Position numbers and translations under genes: made by a program
Shown here: positions 24,701 through 33,293 of the stretch, piece by piece
How positions within the stretch are numbered: the first letter of the stretch is position 1
How the letters are laid out: the number at the start of each line of letters is the position of its first letter
The notes under the pieces: generated by a model
Seen by the model: only the letters and a program-made list of their open reading frames with translations
What the model was told of the DNA's origin: nothing
Database searches by the model: none
Assembly: GCA_947629455.1 (NCBI GenBank)
Contig: CANRDT010000023.1
Location: forward strand, 1-33,472
Source of the DNA: an uncultured Ruminococcus sp.
GTDB taxonomy: Bacteria > Bacillota > Clostridia > Oscillospirales > Ruminococcaceae
Direction: 5' to 3'
Length of the DNA: 33,472 nucleotides

Positions 24701-25297
24701 ATGGCAGTAAGCAGAGAACCGATCCTTAAAAGATGTAAGTATCTGGGGATCAGCCCTATGGTAATGGGCGTTGCCAAGGAAACTAAGCGCGACCCCAACG
24801 CCAACAAAAGAAAGAAGGTTTCCGAGTACGGACTTCAGCTGAAGGAAAAGCAGAAGCTGAAATTTATCTACGGCGTGCTGGAAAAGCAGTTTGCTCATTA
24901 TTTTGAGATAGCTCAGAAAATGGAAGGTCAGGCAGGTACTAACCTTATCACCTGTCTTGAATCAAGACTTGACAACGTTGTGTTCAGAATGGGACTTTCC
25001 ATGACCAGACGCGAATCCCGTCAGCTTGTAGTACACGGTCATTTCAACGTAAACGGCAAGAGAGTTGACATTCCTTCCTACAGAGTCAAGGTGGGCGATG
25101 TTATTTCCCTGAGAGAAAACAGCAAGAAGAGCGAAAAGTTCAAGCAGATCATCGAGGCTACTCACGGCAGAGTAACTCCCCAGTGGCTCGATGTCAATAA
25201 GGACGAGCAGAGCGCCAAGGTCGTTCGTATGCCTGTTAAGGAAGATCTGGACTACGAGATCGAGGAGCACCTCATCGTCGAGTTGTACTCCAAGTAA
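24701..25297 (+). CDS. rpsD: 30S ribosomal protein S4
   Basis: S4 starts 30S assembly and acts in fidelity and often in autoregulation. The 198-residue protein has the N-terminal domain with KRCKYLGISPMVMG, then the S4 RNA-binding domain: CLESRLDNVVFRMGLSMTRR, QLVVHGHFNVNGKRVDIPSY and RVKVGDVISLRE. It has only one N-terminal cysteine, so this is the zinc-free form. In many Firmicutes rpsD is elsewhere in the genome; here it is inside the alpha cluster, as in most Clostridia. Confidence 0.97.
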   Translation: MAVSREPILKRCKYLGISPMVMGVAKETKRDPNANKRKKVSEYGLQLKEKQKLKFIYGVLEKQFAHYFEIAQKMEGQAGTNLITCLESRLDNVVFRMGLSMTRRESRQLVVHGHFNVNGKRVDIPSYRVKVGDVISLRENSKKSEKFKQIIEATHGRVTPQWLDVNKDEQSAKVVRMPVKEDLDYEIEEHLIVELYSK

Positions 25298-25376
25298 TAT
25301 TTTACGGTCTGTAGAAAGATCACAAACCATATTATTCGTTTAAGTACGATCCGAGTCTAAAACAGGAGGGTCATAA

Positions 25377-26336
25377 ATGCTTGAAAAGATAGAAAAGCCG
25401 GAAATTGAAACAGCCGAGCTCAAAAGCAACGGAACTTACGGTAAGTTTATCCTTGAGCCTTTAGAGCGCGGTTACGGTACTACTCTGGGTAATTCCCTGA
25501 GAAGAGTACTGCTCTCCTCTTTGCCGGGTGTTGCCGTTACGTCAGTTAAGATCGACGGCGTACATCACGAGCTTTCAACTATCCCCGGGGTAAAGGAAGA
25601 CGTTACGGAGATCATTCTTAACCTCAAGGGATTAACCGCAAAATTATACGGTGAAGGTCCCAAGACCATATATATCGAGGCGGAAGGCGAATGTACCGTT
25701 ACCGCAGGCGATATAAAGACCGATTCAGAAGTTGATATACTTGTGCCGGATATGCATATCGCTACTCTCGGCGCAGGCGCTAAGCTGTATATGGAGATCG
25801 TTATAGACAGGGGCAGGGGCTACGTTTCAGCCGAAAAGAACAAGGCTCTTATGATAAACGCTCCGATAGGCGTTATCGCCGTGGACAGCATTTATACGCC
25901 GGTATTGAAGGTGAACTACACCGTTGACAATACGCGTGTAGGGCAGATCACCGATTACGACAGGCTTACTCTGGAAGTGTGGACGGACGGTACCATTTCC
26001 GCAAAAGAGGCCGTGTCGCTGGCAGCCAAACTCCTCAACGAGCATCTGAATCTTTTCATAGATTTGTCGGAAGAGGCAAATGTAGTGGAAATGATGGTGG
26101 AAAAAGACGATAAGGGCAAGGAGAAGATCCTTGAGATGACCATTGAGGAACTTGACTTATCCGTGCGTTCGTTCAATTGTCTGAAACGTGCAGGGATAAA
26201 CACCGTAAACGACTTGATAGAAAAGTCGGCAGAAGAAATGATGAAGGTCAGAAACCTTGGAAAGAAATCATTTGATGAGGTTAAGGAAAAGCTGCATTCG
26301 CTTGGCTATGACCTCAGTTCTGAAGAAGATAATTAA
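25377..26336 (+). CDS. rpoA: DNA-directed RNA polymerase subunit alpha
   Basis: The alpha subunit dimerises to nucleate polymerase assembly, and its C-terminal domain binds UP elements and activators. The N-terminal domain spans about 1-230 and has [20 protein letters not shown] and the following [17 protein letters not shown] linker follows, then the CTD (about 250-319) with [20 protein letters not shown] and [20 protein letters not shown]. The 319 residues are full length. The ATG follows AGGAGG. It lies in the usual place between rpsD and rplQ. Confidence 0.98.
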   Translation: MLEKIEKPEIETAELKSNGTYGKFILEPLERGYGTTLGNSLRRVLLSSLPGVAVTSVKIDGVHHELSTIPGVKEDVTEIILNLKGLTAKLYGEGPKTIYIEAEGECTVTAGDIKTDSEVDILVPDMHIATLGAGAKLYMEIVIDRGRGYVSAEKNKALMINAPIGVIAVDSIYTPVLKVNYTVDNTRVGQITDYDRLTLEVWTDGTISAKEAVSLAAKLLNEHLNLFIDLSEEANVVEMMVEKDDKGKEKILEMTIEELDLSVRSFNCLKRAGINTVNDLIEKSAEEMMKVRNLGKKSFDEVKEKLHSLGYDLSSEEDN

Positions 26337-26354
26337 TGTAAGGAGTGAATGTCT

Positions 26355-26696
26355 ATGCCGGGCACAAGAAAGCTGGGAAGAGCGACTGACCACAGAAGGG
26401 CAATGCTCAGAGCTATGGTGACATATCTTCTGGAAAACGGAAAGATAGAAACTACGGTCACGAGAGCCAAGGAAGTCAGCGCCATGGCTGATAAAATGAT
26501 AACGCTGGGCAAAGCAGGAGATCTGCATTCCAAGCGTCAGGTTCTTTCGTATGTGACGAAAGAGTCGGTAGCCAAGAAGGTATTTGACGAGATCGCGCCG
26601 TCCTACGACGGACGCAGCGGTGGTTACACCAAGATCATCAAGACAGGTCCCCGCCGCGGCGATGCGGCTGAAATGGCTATCATTCAGCTTGTCTGA
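26355..26696 (+). CDS. rplQ: 50S ribosomal protein L17
   Basis: L17 lies near the tunnel exit. The start is the ATG at 26355 ([20 protein letters not shown]), nine bases after AAGGAG; an in-frame ATG at 26349 is too close to that site. The 113 residues include [20 protein letters not shown] and end [20 protein letters not shown] plus IIQLV, a short C-terminus typical of Firmicutes. It is the last gene of the operon. The ecfA/ecfT transporter genes that often follow in Firmicutes are absent, and a terminator comes 20 bp later. Confidence 0.98.
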   Translation: MPGTRKLGRATDHRRAMLRAMVTYLLENGKIETTVTRAKEVSAMADKMITLGKAGDLHSKRQVLSYVTKESVAKKVFDEIAPSYDGRSGGYTKIIKTGPRRGDAAEMAIIQLV

Positions 26697-26711
26697 AAAA
26701 TAATCGACATC

Positions 26712-26750
26712 AAAAAAGGGCTGCCACGCAATGTGACAGCCTTTATATTT
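26712..26750. terminator. Bidirectional terminator between rplQ and purA
   Basis: The stem GGCTGCCAC/GTGACAGCC (26719-26727 and 26733-26741) encloses a 5-nt loop. It is flanked by AAAAAA on the left and TTTATATTTT on the right. Read toward purA's own end (minus strand), the one mismatch becomes a G-U pair and the tail is TTTTTT, so it is stronger for purA. In the + direction it ends the 16-kb ribosomal operon. Confidence 0.85.
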
Positions 26751-26760
26751 TGCATTGATC

Positions 26761-28053
26761 TTATTTATTAAGAGGACTTTCGCGGTAGATTATATCTTCT
26801 CTTCTCGGACCGTTTGAGATCATAGTGATCGGGAATCCGATATGCGATTCGACAAATTCTATGTATCTGCGGCAGTTTTCGGGTAGCTCGTCATAGTTCC
26901 TGATACCGGTAATATCGCATTTCCAGCCGTCGAGGACTTCAAGGACGGGCTTGCATTTTTCAAGCTTGCGCGTGGTGGGGAAGTCGGTTACGACCTCGCC
27001 GTCAAGCTCGTATCCCACGCAGACGGGGATCTTATCGAGATAGCCGAGCGCGTCAAGCACCGTGAAAGCGACGTCTGTCGTTCCTTGTATACGGCAGCCG
27101 TACTTAGACGCAACGCAGTCGAACCAGCCCATTCTTCTCGGTCTGCCGGTAGTCGCACCGTATTCGCCGCCGTCGCCGCCCCTGCGCCGCAGCTCGTCAG
27201 CCTCTTCTCCGAATATTTCCGAAACAAAAGCGCCTGCGCCGACAGCGGAGGAGTATGCCTTGACGACCGTCACTATCTTGCTTATCTCATAAGGCGGGAT
27301 ACCTGCGCCGATAGCGCCGTAAGCCGCAAGTGTGGAAGAAGAAGTTACCATAGGATAGATACCGTGGTCGGGGTCCTTTAGCGAACCCAACTGACCTTCG
27401 AGCAGGATATTCTTACCGTCTTTAAGAGCCTGCCACAGGAATGCCGAAACATCGCAGACATAAGGCGCGAGCATTTCTCTGTACTGCATAAGGGTATTGA
27501 AAAGTTCCTGCGGATCGATCGGCGGTTTATGGTAAAGGTGTTCGAGCAGGATATTTTTCTGACCGAGTACTCTGTCGATCTTGACTTTAAGCTCCTCTTC
27601 GTCAAAAAGCTCCTGCACCTGAAAACCTATCTTTGCATATTTATCCGAATAGAAAGGCGCGATACCCGATTTTGTAGAGCCAAAGCTCGCCTTTCCCAGA
27701 CGTTCTTCTTCATACTGATCAAAGAGGATATGGTACGGCATAACCATCTGCGCTCTGTCGGAAATAAGAAGTTTGGGCATAGGGACACCTCTGCCGGTGA
27801 TCTCGCCGACTTCTTTGAACAGACGCGGAACATCGAGAGCCACGCCGTTGCCGATAATATTTGTGGTATGGTCATAGAACACTCCGGAAGGAAGTGTATG
27901 GAGCGCAAATTTTCCGTAATGGTTCACGATAGTGTGACCTGCGTTTGCTCCGCCCTGAAAACGGATAACTATATCCGATTCCTGAGCCATCATATCGGTA
28001 AGCTTGCCCTTACCCTCGTCGCCCCAGTTAGCGCCTACAATTGCTCTTACCAT
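26761..28053 (-). CDS. purA: Adenylosuccinate synthetase
   Basis: The enzyme joins IMP and aspartate using GTP, the first committed step to AMP. The N-terminal GANWGDEGKGK contains the catalytic Asp12, and GGANAGHTIV contains His40. The family blocks DHGIYPMVTSSSTLAAYGAI and GEYGATTGRPRRMGWFD are present. At 430 residues it is full length. The ATG at 28053 follows GGAGGAGC. It stands alone, convergent with the ribosomal operon, and has its own promoter at 28113-28141. A 7-bp hairpin, AGGCAGC/GCTGTCT, lies in its leader. Confidence 0.97.
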   Translation of the reverse strand: MVRAIVGANWGDEGKGKLTDMMAQESDIVIRFQGGANAGHTIVNHYGKFALHTLPSGVFYDHTTNIIGNGVALDVPRLFKEVGEITGRGVPMPKLLISDRAQMVMPYHILFDQYEEERLGKASFGSTKSGIAPFYSDKYAKIGFQVQELFDEEELKVKIDRVLGQKNILLEHLYHKPPIDPQELFNTLMQYREMLAPYVCDVSAFLWQALKDGKNILLEGQLGSLKDPDHGIYPMVTSSSTLAAYGAIGAGIPPYEISKIVTVVKAYSSAVGAGAFVSEIFGEEADELRRRGGDGGEYGATTGRPRRMGWFDCVASKYGCRIQGTTDVAFTVLDALGYLDKIPVCVGYELDGEVVTDFPTTRKLEKCKPVLEVLDGWKCDITGIRNYDELPENCRRYIEFVESHIGFPITMISNGPRREDIIYRESPLNK

Positions 28054-28112
28054 TAAAAGCTCCTCCTTGCAGTTAAGGAAAATTTCGTAAAGACAGCAAA
28101 GCTGCCTTATTT

Positions 28113-28141
28113 ATTATAGCACAGAAAAGTCCGATTGTAAA
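28113..28141 (-). promoter_or_regulatory. Sigma-A promoter of purA
   Basis: On the minus strand TTTACA (28136-28141) and TATAAT (28113-28118) are 17 bp apart. The transcript would have a leader of about 50 nt containing a small hairpin (28091-28108) just after the start point. It is divergent from the tRNA promoter 116 bp away. Confidence 0.75.
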
Positions 28142-28256
28142 TAGCTGACGCGGATTTTTTCACATATCTTTAAGGTTTTCGCAGACGATCGGTATTTTAT
28201 GCAGAATATTGACATTATAAATTTTCCGATGGGCGCAAAAAAATTTCAAAAAGGTA

Positions 28257-28285
28257 TTGACAAGAAAAAGCAAAAGTGGTATAAT
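28257..28285 (+). promoter_or_regulatory. Consensus promoter of the tRNA cluster
   Basis: Perfect TTGACA (28257-28262) and TATAAT (28280-28285) boxes are spaced by 17 bp, and the upstream region has A-runs like an UP element. It is the best promoter in the window and suits a stable-RNA gene. The tRNA-fMet gene starts 39 bp further on. Confidence 0.9.
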
Positions 28286-28324
28286 AAACAAGTACCCCAT
28301 TGAACGTGGTGGAGTTCGGACTAT

Positions 28325-28401
<77 letters not shown>

Positions 28402-28411
28402 ATAATCAAAG

Positions 28412-28443
28412 CAAAGTCTGTAAGCGTCTGCTTGCAGACTTTG
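28412..28443 (+). terminator. Long hairpin between tRNA-fMet and tRNA-Arg
   Basis: CAAAGTCTG plus TAAGC pairs with GCTTG plus CAGACTTTG around a 4-nt loop, giving about 14 paired bases. A T-run (TTTTT) comes only 8 bases later, so it is an imperfect terminator. It may trim the first tRNA, partly stop transcription, or both. The downstream tRNA genes need either read-through or their own weak promoter; none is clear. Confidence 0.5.
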
Positions 28444-28485
28444 TAAATAGTTTTTATGTTAAAATGATCCGTTTATTAACGTTTC

Positions 28486-28560
28486 GCCCCCATAGTTAAA
28501 TGGATATAACAAGCCCCTCCTAAGGGCTAATTGCAGGTTCGATTCCTGCTGGGGGTGCCA
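28486..28560 (+). tRNA. tRNA-Arg (anticodon CCT)
   Basis: The 75-nt gene has encoded CCA. The acceptor stem is GCCCCCA with TGGGGGT (1-72 is a G-U pair), the anticodon loop is CTCCTAA, and the T arm is GCAGG/CCTGC around TTCGATT. CCT reads the AGG arginine codon. It lies 84 bp behind tRNA-fMet and 16 bp before tRNA-Ala. Confidence 0.93.
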
Positions 28561-28576
28561 ATTTTTCATATGATAT

Positions 28577-28652
28577 GGGCTTGTAGCTCAGATGGGAGAG
28601 CGCTGCGTTCGCAACGCAGAGGTCGAGGGTTCGATCCCCTTCAGGTCCACCA
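28577..28652 (+). tRNA. tRNA-Ala (anticodon CGC)
   Basis: The 76-nt gene has encoded CCA. The acceptor stem GGGCTTG/CAGGTCC contains G3-U70, the alanine identity pair. The anticodon stem CTGCG/CGCAG carries the loop TTCGCAA, so the anticodon is CGC, reading GCG. The D arm contains AGCTCAGATGGGAGAGC. It ends the cluster and is followed 8 bp later by a strong terminator. Confidence 0.94.
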
Positions 28653-28660
28653 TTGTCCAT

Positions 28661-28693
28661 TGTCTCAAACGCAAAACGTTTGGGACATTTTTT
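28661..28693 (+). terminator. Terminator of the tRNA cluster
   Basis: TGTCTCAAACG pairs with CGTTTGGGACA (one G-U) over an 11-bp stem with a 5-nt loop, followed immediately by TTTTTT. It is a textbook intrinsic terminator on the + strand. Confidence 0.9.
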
Positions 28694-28739
28694 GTTTTGG
28701 ATATAAGCGCAATATTGCAAATTTGCAGAGAATATCAAA

Positions 28740-28771
28740 AAAACGCCACTTCCCTCGGGAAATGGCGTTTT
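28740..28771. terminator. Symmetric hairpin, possible bidirectional terminator
   Basis: AAAACGCCA pairs with TGGCGTTTT. An inner TTCCC/GGGAA stem lies beyond one mismatch and has a 2-nt apparent loop. A-runs and T-runs flank the stem on opposite sides, so it could act in both directions. It lies 47 bp past the tRNA terminator and before a palindromic repeat. Confidence 0.55.
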
Positions 28772-28815
28772 ACTAATATAAATCAGAATTTATTTACCGC
28801 AGCTGCTTTTCTTTT

Positions 28816-29022
28816 GGGGAAAACCTTTCTGAAGAAAGGTTATTCCCCATGCCCCTTTCCAAAGACTTTTAATGATTTTTGCGAGGGGCAGCAGTCCGCT
28901 TTAAAATGCTGCGCAAAACAGGCTTGCTAAGTCTTTGGAAATTATGTTGCCCCTCGCAAAAATAACTGGAAGTTTTAGTGAGGGGGTTTGGGGGATGACC
29001 CTTTTTCAAAAGGGTCTCCCCC
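28816..29022. repeat. Palindromic variable-core repeat, copy 3
   Basis: This is the most complete copy (207 bp). It has a left terminal hairpin at 28816-28848, an inner arm TTTTTGCGAGGGGC (28876-28889) complementary to GCCCCTCGCAAAAA (28949-28962), and a right terminal hairpin at 28990-29022. The 61 nt between GCGAGGGG and CCCCTCGC have no match in copies 1 and 2. Its left half matches copy 1 and its right half matches copy 2. It ends 35 bp from the stop codon of the minus-strand DUF1294 gene and may end that transcript. Confidence 0.85.
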
Positions 29023-29057
29023 AACAGCAGAACAGATATGGCAAACAAAATCCCGAT

Positions 29058-29333
29058 TTATGTTATTATAAATGCCGCGGCTGTCCAGATAATAAGGGAA
29101 GCTATGCCTGCGAACCAGAATTTCAGCCGTGTAGTCTTATGTCGGAAGATCTCCATAGCCAGCAGACCGCCGAGCGATCCGCCGACCGCCATAAGAGCGA
29201 TAAGCGTCTTTTCGGGAATACGCCAGAGATCTTTTTTTGCACGGCGTTTATCCTCAGCGAACAGCGCAAACGCCGCTATGTTCATAATAACAAGATAGCA
29301 GGCGAAGATCAGCCGCGCCATACTTGCGTCCAT
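29058..29333 (-). CDS. DUF1294 small membrane protein
   Basis: The 91-residue protein has three hydrophobic segments (about 7-26, 43-62 and 70-90). The family signature is RIPEKTLIALMAVGGSLGG, followed by MEIFRHKTTRLKF. This matches DUF1294, a small integral membrane family of unknown function that is sometimes fused to cold-shock domains. It starts 18 bp after the purL stop behind TAAGGAG, so it is the second gene of the purL transcript. The link to purine synthesis is positional only. Confidence 0.85.
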   Translation of the reverse strand: MDASMARLIFACYLVIMNIAAFALFAEDKRRAKKDLWRIPEKTLIALMAVGGSLGGLLAMEIFRHKTTRLKFWFAGIASLIIWTAAAFIIT

Positions 29334-29351
29334 ATTACCGCTCCTTAGCCG

Positions 29352-32300
29352 TCACTTGAAATAATTTACGCCGTTTTCAAATATTTTCTGATCTTTCTCG
29401 CCGGGAACATTTATGCATACTCCGCCGCCGATACGTTCGGAATGTCCCATTTTGCCGAGTACTCTTCCGTCGGGAGAGGTTATGCCCTCTATCGCGTCTA
29501 TCGAGGTGTTGGGGTTGCACTGTATATCCAGAGTGGGTTCGCCGTCAAAGCCGACATACTGAGTAGCTATCTGACCGTTTTCGGCCATTGCCGCAATTTC
29601 CTCCACAGAGGCTACGAATCTGCCCTCGCCGTGAGAGATCGCTATGCAGTGTATATCCCCCACATTGCAGGAGGAGAGCCACGGCGATTTGTTCGATGCG
29701 ATACGCGTGTTCACCATTTTGGACTGGTGACGGTGTATCGTGTTGTATGTAAGAGTAGGCGAATCGTCACGCATGGGAGTGATCTCGCCGTAAGGGACGA
29801 GTCCCAGCTTGACAAGCGCCTGGAATCCGTTGCAGATACCGAGCATAAGTCCGTCGCGGTTTTTGAGAAGTTCGTGTATGGCGTCGGTAAGACGCGGATT
29901 GCGCAGGAAAGAAACTATGAATTTTCCCGAACCGTCAGGCTCGTCGCCGCCCGAAAAGCCGCCGGGGAGCATTATCATCTGAGAATCCTTGATCTTTTTC
30001 TCCATAGCCTCTACCGACTCCGAGATCGCCTGAGCGTTCATATTGCGTATCACCAGAATATCCGCCTGCGCACCTGCTTTTTCAAACGCTCTCGCGGTAT
30101 CGTATTCGCAGTTTGTACCGGGGAACACGGGGATAAAAACCCTCGGCTTTGCGGTCTTTATCGCAGGGGCAGTCCTCTCTGACGCGCTGTAGGAATATTT
30201 CTTGACCGTTTCGTACGCTCTGGATATTTTTGTCGGGAACACCGGCTCCAGCTTGTCCTCCCACAGTTTTTCAAGACGCTGCATATCCACGGTATAGTCC
30301 GCAGTGACGATGGAATATTCCGAAGAGGTTATGCCGAGCAGTCGGTAGTCCTTGGGGTCGAGTCCGAGATTTTCGGTATTGATACCCTTTGCAAGCTCGA
30401 TGACGAACGAACCGTAGCAGGCTCTGAAAAGCTCTTCGGTAGTGCATTTTTCGGTAAAGCGGAAACCTATACGGTTGCCCATAGCCATTTTAGCGACAGC
30501 CTCGGAAATTCCGCCGTAGGATACCGCCCAGCAGGCAGCCGCCTTGCCGTCCGCTATGAGGTTTTCCACTATGCCGAATACTTTTTTCAGAGAATCAAAA
30601 TCGACTATGCGGTTTTCGTTGTATTTTGGTTTGATATATATTACCGTAGACGCAGGGTTCTTAAATTCCGAAGAAACGATCTTGTCGGTATCCGCAAGAG
30701 ATACCGCGAATGATACGAGCGTGGGAGGAACGTCAATTTCCTCGAATGTTCCGCTCATGGAATCCTTGCCGCCGATAGCCGCGCAGCCAAGCTCCGTCTG
30801 CGCCCTGTAAGCACCGAGAAGAGCCGCGAAAGGCTTGCCCCAACGCTGAGGATCGTTCTTTGTTCTCTCAAAATATTCCTGGAAAGTCAGACGGCAGCTT
30901 TCATATTTTCCGCCTGCTGCGACAAGCTTTGAGATCGACTCCACCACCGCGCTGACCGCGCCGTGATAGGGGCTTTTTGACGACAGGAAAGGATTGAATC
31001 CCCATGCCATTACCGAAGCCGTCTTGGTTTCGCCCTTGAGCAGCGGTATCTTTGCCGACATTGCCTGAGTGGGGGTATTCTGATATTTTCCGCCGTAAGG
31101 CATAAGCACCGTTCCCGCGCCGATAGTTGAGTCGAAACGCTCGACAAGACCTTTCTGCGAGCAGATGTTGAGGTCGCTTATCATAGCCTCCCAGCGGTCG
31201 ACGGTATTTTCCCCTTTATCCTCGGGGGCAAACACCGGTTCGGGTATCTTTACCGCGGTATGCTTTTCCGCGCCGTTGGAATTGAGAAAATCTCTTGAAA
31301 GGTTGACGATCTCTTTGCCGTTCCAGTTCATTCTCAGCCTGCGTTCATCGGTGACTTCCGCAACGAGGGTAGCCTGAAGATTTTCCTTTGACGCCTCCGC
31401 CATAAATTTTTCCGCGTCTGCGCGTGCAACGACGACCGCCATTCTTTCCTGCGATTCGGATATGGCAAGCTCCGTGCCGTCAAGACCGTCATACTTTTTG
31501 GGAACGGCGTTGAGGTCGATAACAAGACCGTCGGTAAGTTCACCGATAGCCACGGAAACTCCGCCTGCGCCGAAATCGTTGCAGCGTTTTATCATAGAGG
31601 TGACTTCGGGTTTGCGGAAGAGCCTTTGCAGTTTTCTCTCCTCGGGAGCGTTTCCCTTCTGGACTTCCGCGCCGCAGCTTTCAAGAGAGTGCAGCGTGTG
31701 CGATTTTGAAGAACCTGTCGCGCCGCCGCAGCCGTCGCGTCCCGTCTTGCCGCCGAGCAGTATGACCACATCGCCTGCGCAGGGGCGTTCTCTGCGGACG
31801 TTAGATGCCGGAGCCGCGCCTATTACCGCGCCGATCTCAAGTCTTTTTGCGACATAGCCGGGGTGATATATTTCATTTACATGACCGGTCGCAAGACCTA
31901 TCTGATTTCCGTAGGAGGAATAGCCGTTTGCCGCGCCCACTACGATCTTGCGCTGGGGCAGCTTGCCGGTTATGGTATCTTCCACGGGAACGAGGGGATT
32001 GCCTGCGCCCGTTACTCTCATTGCCTGATAAACGTATGAACGTCCCGAAAGGGGATCGCGTATCGCTCCGCCGAGGCAGGTAGCCGCTCCGCCGAACGGT
32101 TCGATCTCGGTCGGGTGGTTGTGGGTCTCGTTCTTGAACATGAGCAGCCAGTCCTCGTCATTTCCGTCCACGTCCACTTTTATCTTGACCGAGCAGGCGT
32201 TGATCTCCTCGCTCTCGTCCAAATCGTCAAGAAATCCCTCTTTTTTGAGCTTTTTCGCGCCGATGACAGCCAGATCCATAAGCGTCATAGGCTTGTCCGA

Positions 32301-33089
32301 ACGTCCTGCGTAAAGCTCCTCCCTTGCGCCGACGTAATCCTTGTATGTATCTTCTATATAATCCGCGTCGATATCCACATCGTCAATGATCGTAGAAAAC
32401 GTGGTATGGCGGCAGTGATCCGACCAGTAGGTATCTATCATTCTTATTTCGGTAATGGTAGGATTGCGCTTTTCGGTATCTTTAAAATACGCCTGACAGA
32501 ATTTTATATCGTCAAGATCCATTGCAAGTCCCAGCTCGTCGAGCATAGCTTTAAGATCGTCCTCGGTGGAATAGATAAAGCCGTCAACGGTATCCACCTG
32601 CGTAGGTATCTCGTATTTTATATCAAGAGTATCAAAGGTATCGAAAGACGCTTCTCTCGACTCGACGGGGTTTATCATATAGCCCTTTACCGCGTCAAGC
32701 TCCTGTGCGGAAAGGCTGCCCTTTACGATATATATTTTCGCCGACTTGACGGCAGGGCGTTTTTTACCCGTCAGCAGTGAAATGCACTGAGCGCAGGAAT
32801 CGGCGCGCTGATCGAACTGACCGGGGAGATATTCCACCGCGAACATATATTCGTCGTTGGCAAGTGTGGGGAGAGTATCAAAAGAAACATCGACTGCCGG
32901 TTCGGAGAATACCACCTTTGATGCAAGGGAAAAATCCTCCTGCGAAAGACCTTCCGCATCATAGCGGTTTATCACTCTCAAAGATTTAAGACCGCCGATA
33001 CCGAGCGCAGAGAGTATATCGTTTCTGAGCGAATCAGCCTCCACGGCAAATTCCGGTTTTTTCTCGACATAGATCCTGTATACAGACAT
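29352..33089 (-). CDS. purL: Phosphoribosylformylglycinamidine synthase, single-chain
   Basis: The enzyme converts FGAR and glutamine to FGAM in purine synthesis. All parts are on one 1245-residue chain: a PurS-like N-terminal domain (about 1-150), a linker helix domain (DDIKFCQAYFKDTEKRNPTI), and two AIRS-type ATP-binding halves. The blocks TYWSDHCRHTTFSTII and MFKNETHNHPTEIEPFGGAA belong to the first half. The C-terminal class I glutaminase starts near 1010 (VFIPVFPGTNCEYDTARAFE). The glutaminase nucleophile is Cys1086 in MLGICNGFQ, with His1216 and Glu1218 in GHSER. This is the large form also seen in proteobacteria and many Clostridia, unlike the split purS/purQ/purL of Bacillus. The ATG follows AAAGGAG. 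Confidence 0.97.
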   Translation of the reverse strand: MSVYRIYVEKKPEFAVEADSLRNDILSALGIGGLKSLRVINRYDAEGLSQEDFSLASKVVFSEPAVDVSFDTLPTLANDEYMFAVEYLPGQFDQRADSCAQCISLLTGKKRPAVKSAKIYIVKGSLSAQELDAVKGYMINPVESREASFDTFDTLDIKYEIPTQVDTVDGFIYSTEDDLKAMLDELGLAMDLDDIKFCQAYFKDTEKRNPTITEIRMIDTYWSDHCRHTTFSTIIDDVDIDADYIEDTYKDYVGAREELYAGRSDKPMTLMDLAVIGAKKLKKEGFLDDLDESEEINACSVKIKVDVDGNDEDWLLMFKNETHNHPTEIEPFGGAATCLGGAIRDPLSGRSYVYQAMRVTGAGNPLVPVEDTITGKLPQRKIVVGAANGYSSYGNQIGLATGHVNEIYHPGYVAKRLEIGAVIGAAPASNVRRERPCAGDVVILLGGKTGRDGCGGATGSSKSHTLHSLESCGAEVQKGNAPEERKLQRLFRKPEVTSMIKRCNDFGAGGVSVAIGELTDGLVIDLNAVPKKYDGLDGTELAISESQERMAVVVARADAEKFMAEASKENLQATLVAEVTDERRLRMNWNGKEIVNLSRDFLNSNGAEKHTAVKIPEPVFAPEDKGENTVDRWEAMISDLNICSQKGLVERFDSTIGAGTVLMPYGGKYQNTPTQAMSAKIPLLKGETKTASVMAWGFNPFLSSKSPYHGAVSAVVESISKLVAAGGKYESCRLTFQEYFERTKNDPQRWGKPFAALLGAYRAQTELGCAAIGGKDSMSGTFEEIDVPPTLVSFAVSLADTDKIVSSEFKNPASTVIYIKPKYNENRIVDFDSLKKVFGIVENLIADGKAAACWAVSYGGISEAVAKMAMGNRIGFRFTEKCTTEELFRACYGSFVIELAKGINTENLGLDPKDYRLLGITSSEYSIVTADYTVDMQRLEKLWEDKLEPVFPTKISRAYETVKKYSYSASERTAPAIKTAKPRVFIPVFPGTNCEYDTARAFEKAGAQADILVIRNMNAQAISESVEAMEKKIKDSQMIMLPGGFSGGDEPDGSGKFIVSFLRNPRLTDAIHELLKNRDGLMLGICNGFQALVKLGLVPYGEITPMRDDSPTLTYNTIHRHQSKMVNTRIASNKSPWLSSCNVGDIHCIAISHGEGRFVASVEEIAAMAENGQIATQYVGFDGEPTLDIQCNPNTSIDAIEGITSPDGRVLGKMGHSERIGGGVCINVPGEKDQKIFENGVNYFK

Positions 33090-33150
33090 AAGCGCAGCTC
33101 CTTTGCAGTAAATTTTATTTAGGTTCGGGTCAAAGTTTTACGATACTATA

Positions 33151-33180
33151 ATTATACACTATCCGCGGCGTTATTGTCAA
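33151..33180 (-). promoter_or_regulatory. Sigma-A promoter of purL
   Basis: On the minus strand a perfect TTGACA (33175-33180) and TATAAT (33151-33156) are 18 bp apart. The leader is only about 55 nt long, too short for a purine riboswitch, and none is seen. Confidence 0.8.
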
Positions 33181-33189
33181 GCGCGTTTA

Positions 33190-33226
33190 GAAGTAAGAGG
33201 TAAGAGGACAGAAGTAAGAAATGCTC
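33190..33226 (+). repeat. Purine-rich block shared with 7376-7411
   Basis: It contains AGAAGTAAGA twice (33189-33198 and 33211-33220) with GGTAAGAGGAC between, then AATGCTC. The block matches the reverse complement of 7376-7411. It lies about 70 bp before hairpin I of element copy B. Confidence 0.6.
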
Positions 33227-33293
33227 ATTGTGACTTTTGCGCGGTAATAAGCTTTAATAATCTGTATAACCAAAACGGGTTGTTAGCGCAGCT

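Noticed and set aside
28054..28324. Possible riboswitch upstream of purA or between purA and the tRNA genes
   Set aside because: The purA leader is only about 50 nt with one small hairpin, too short for a purine riboswitch. The rest is two divergent promoters and AT-rich DNA.
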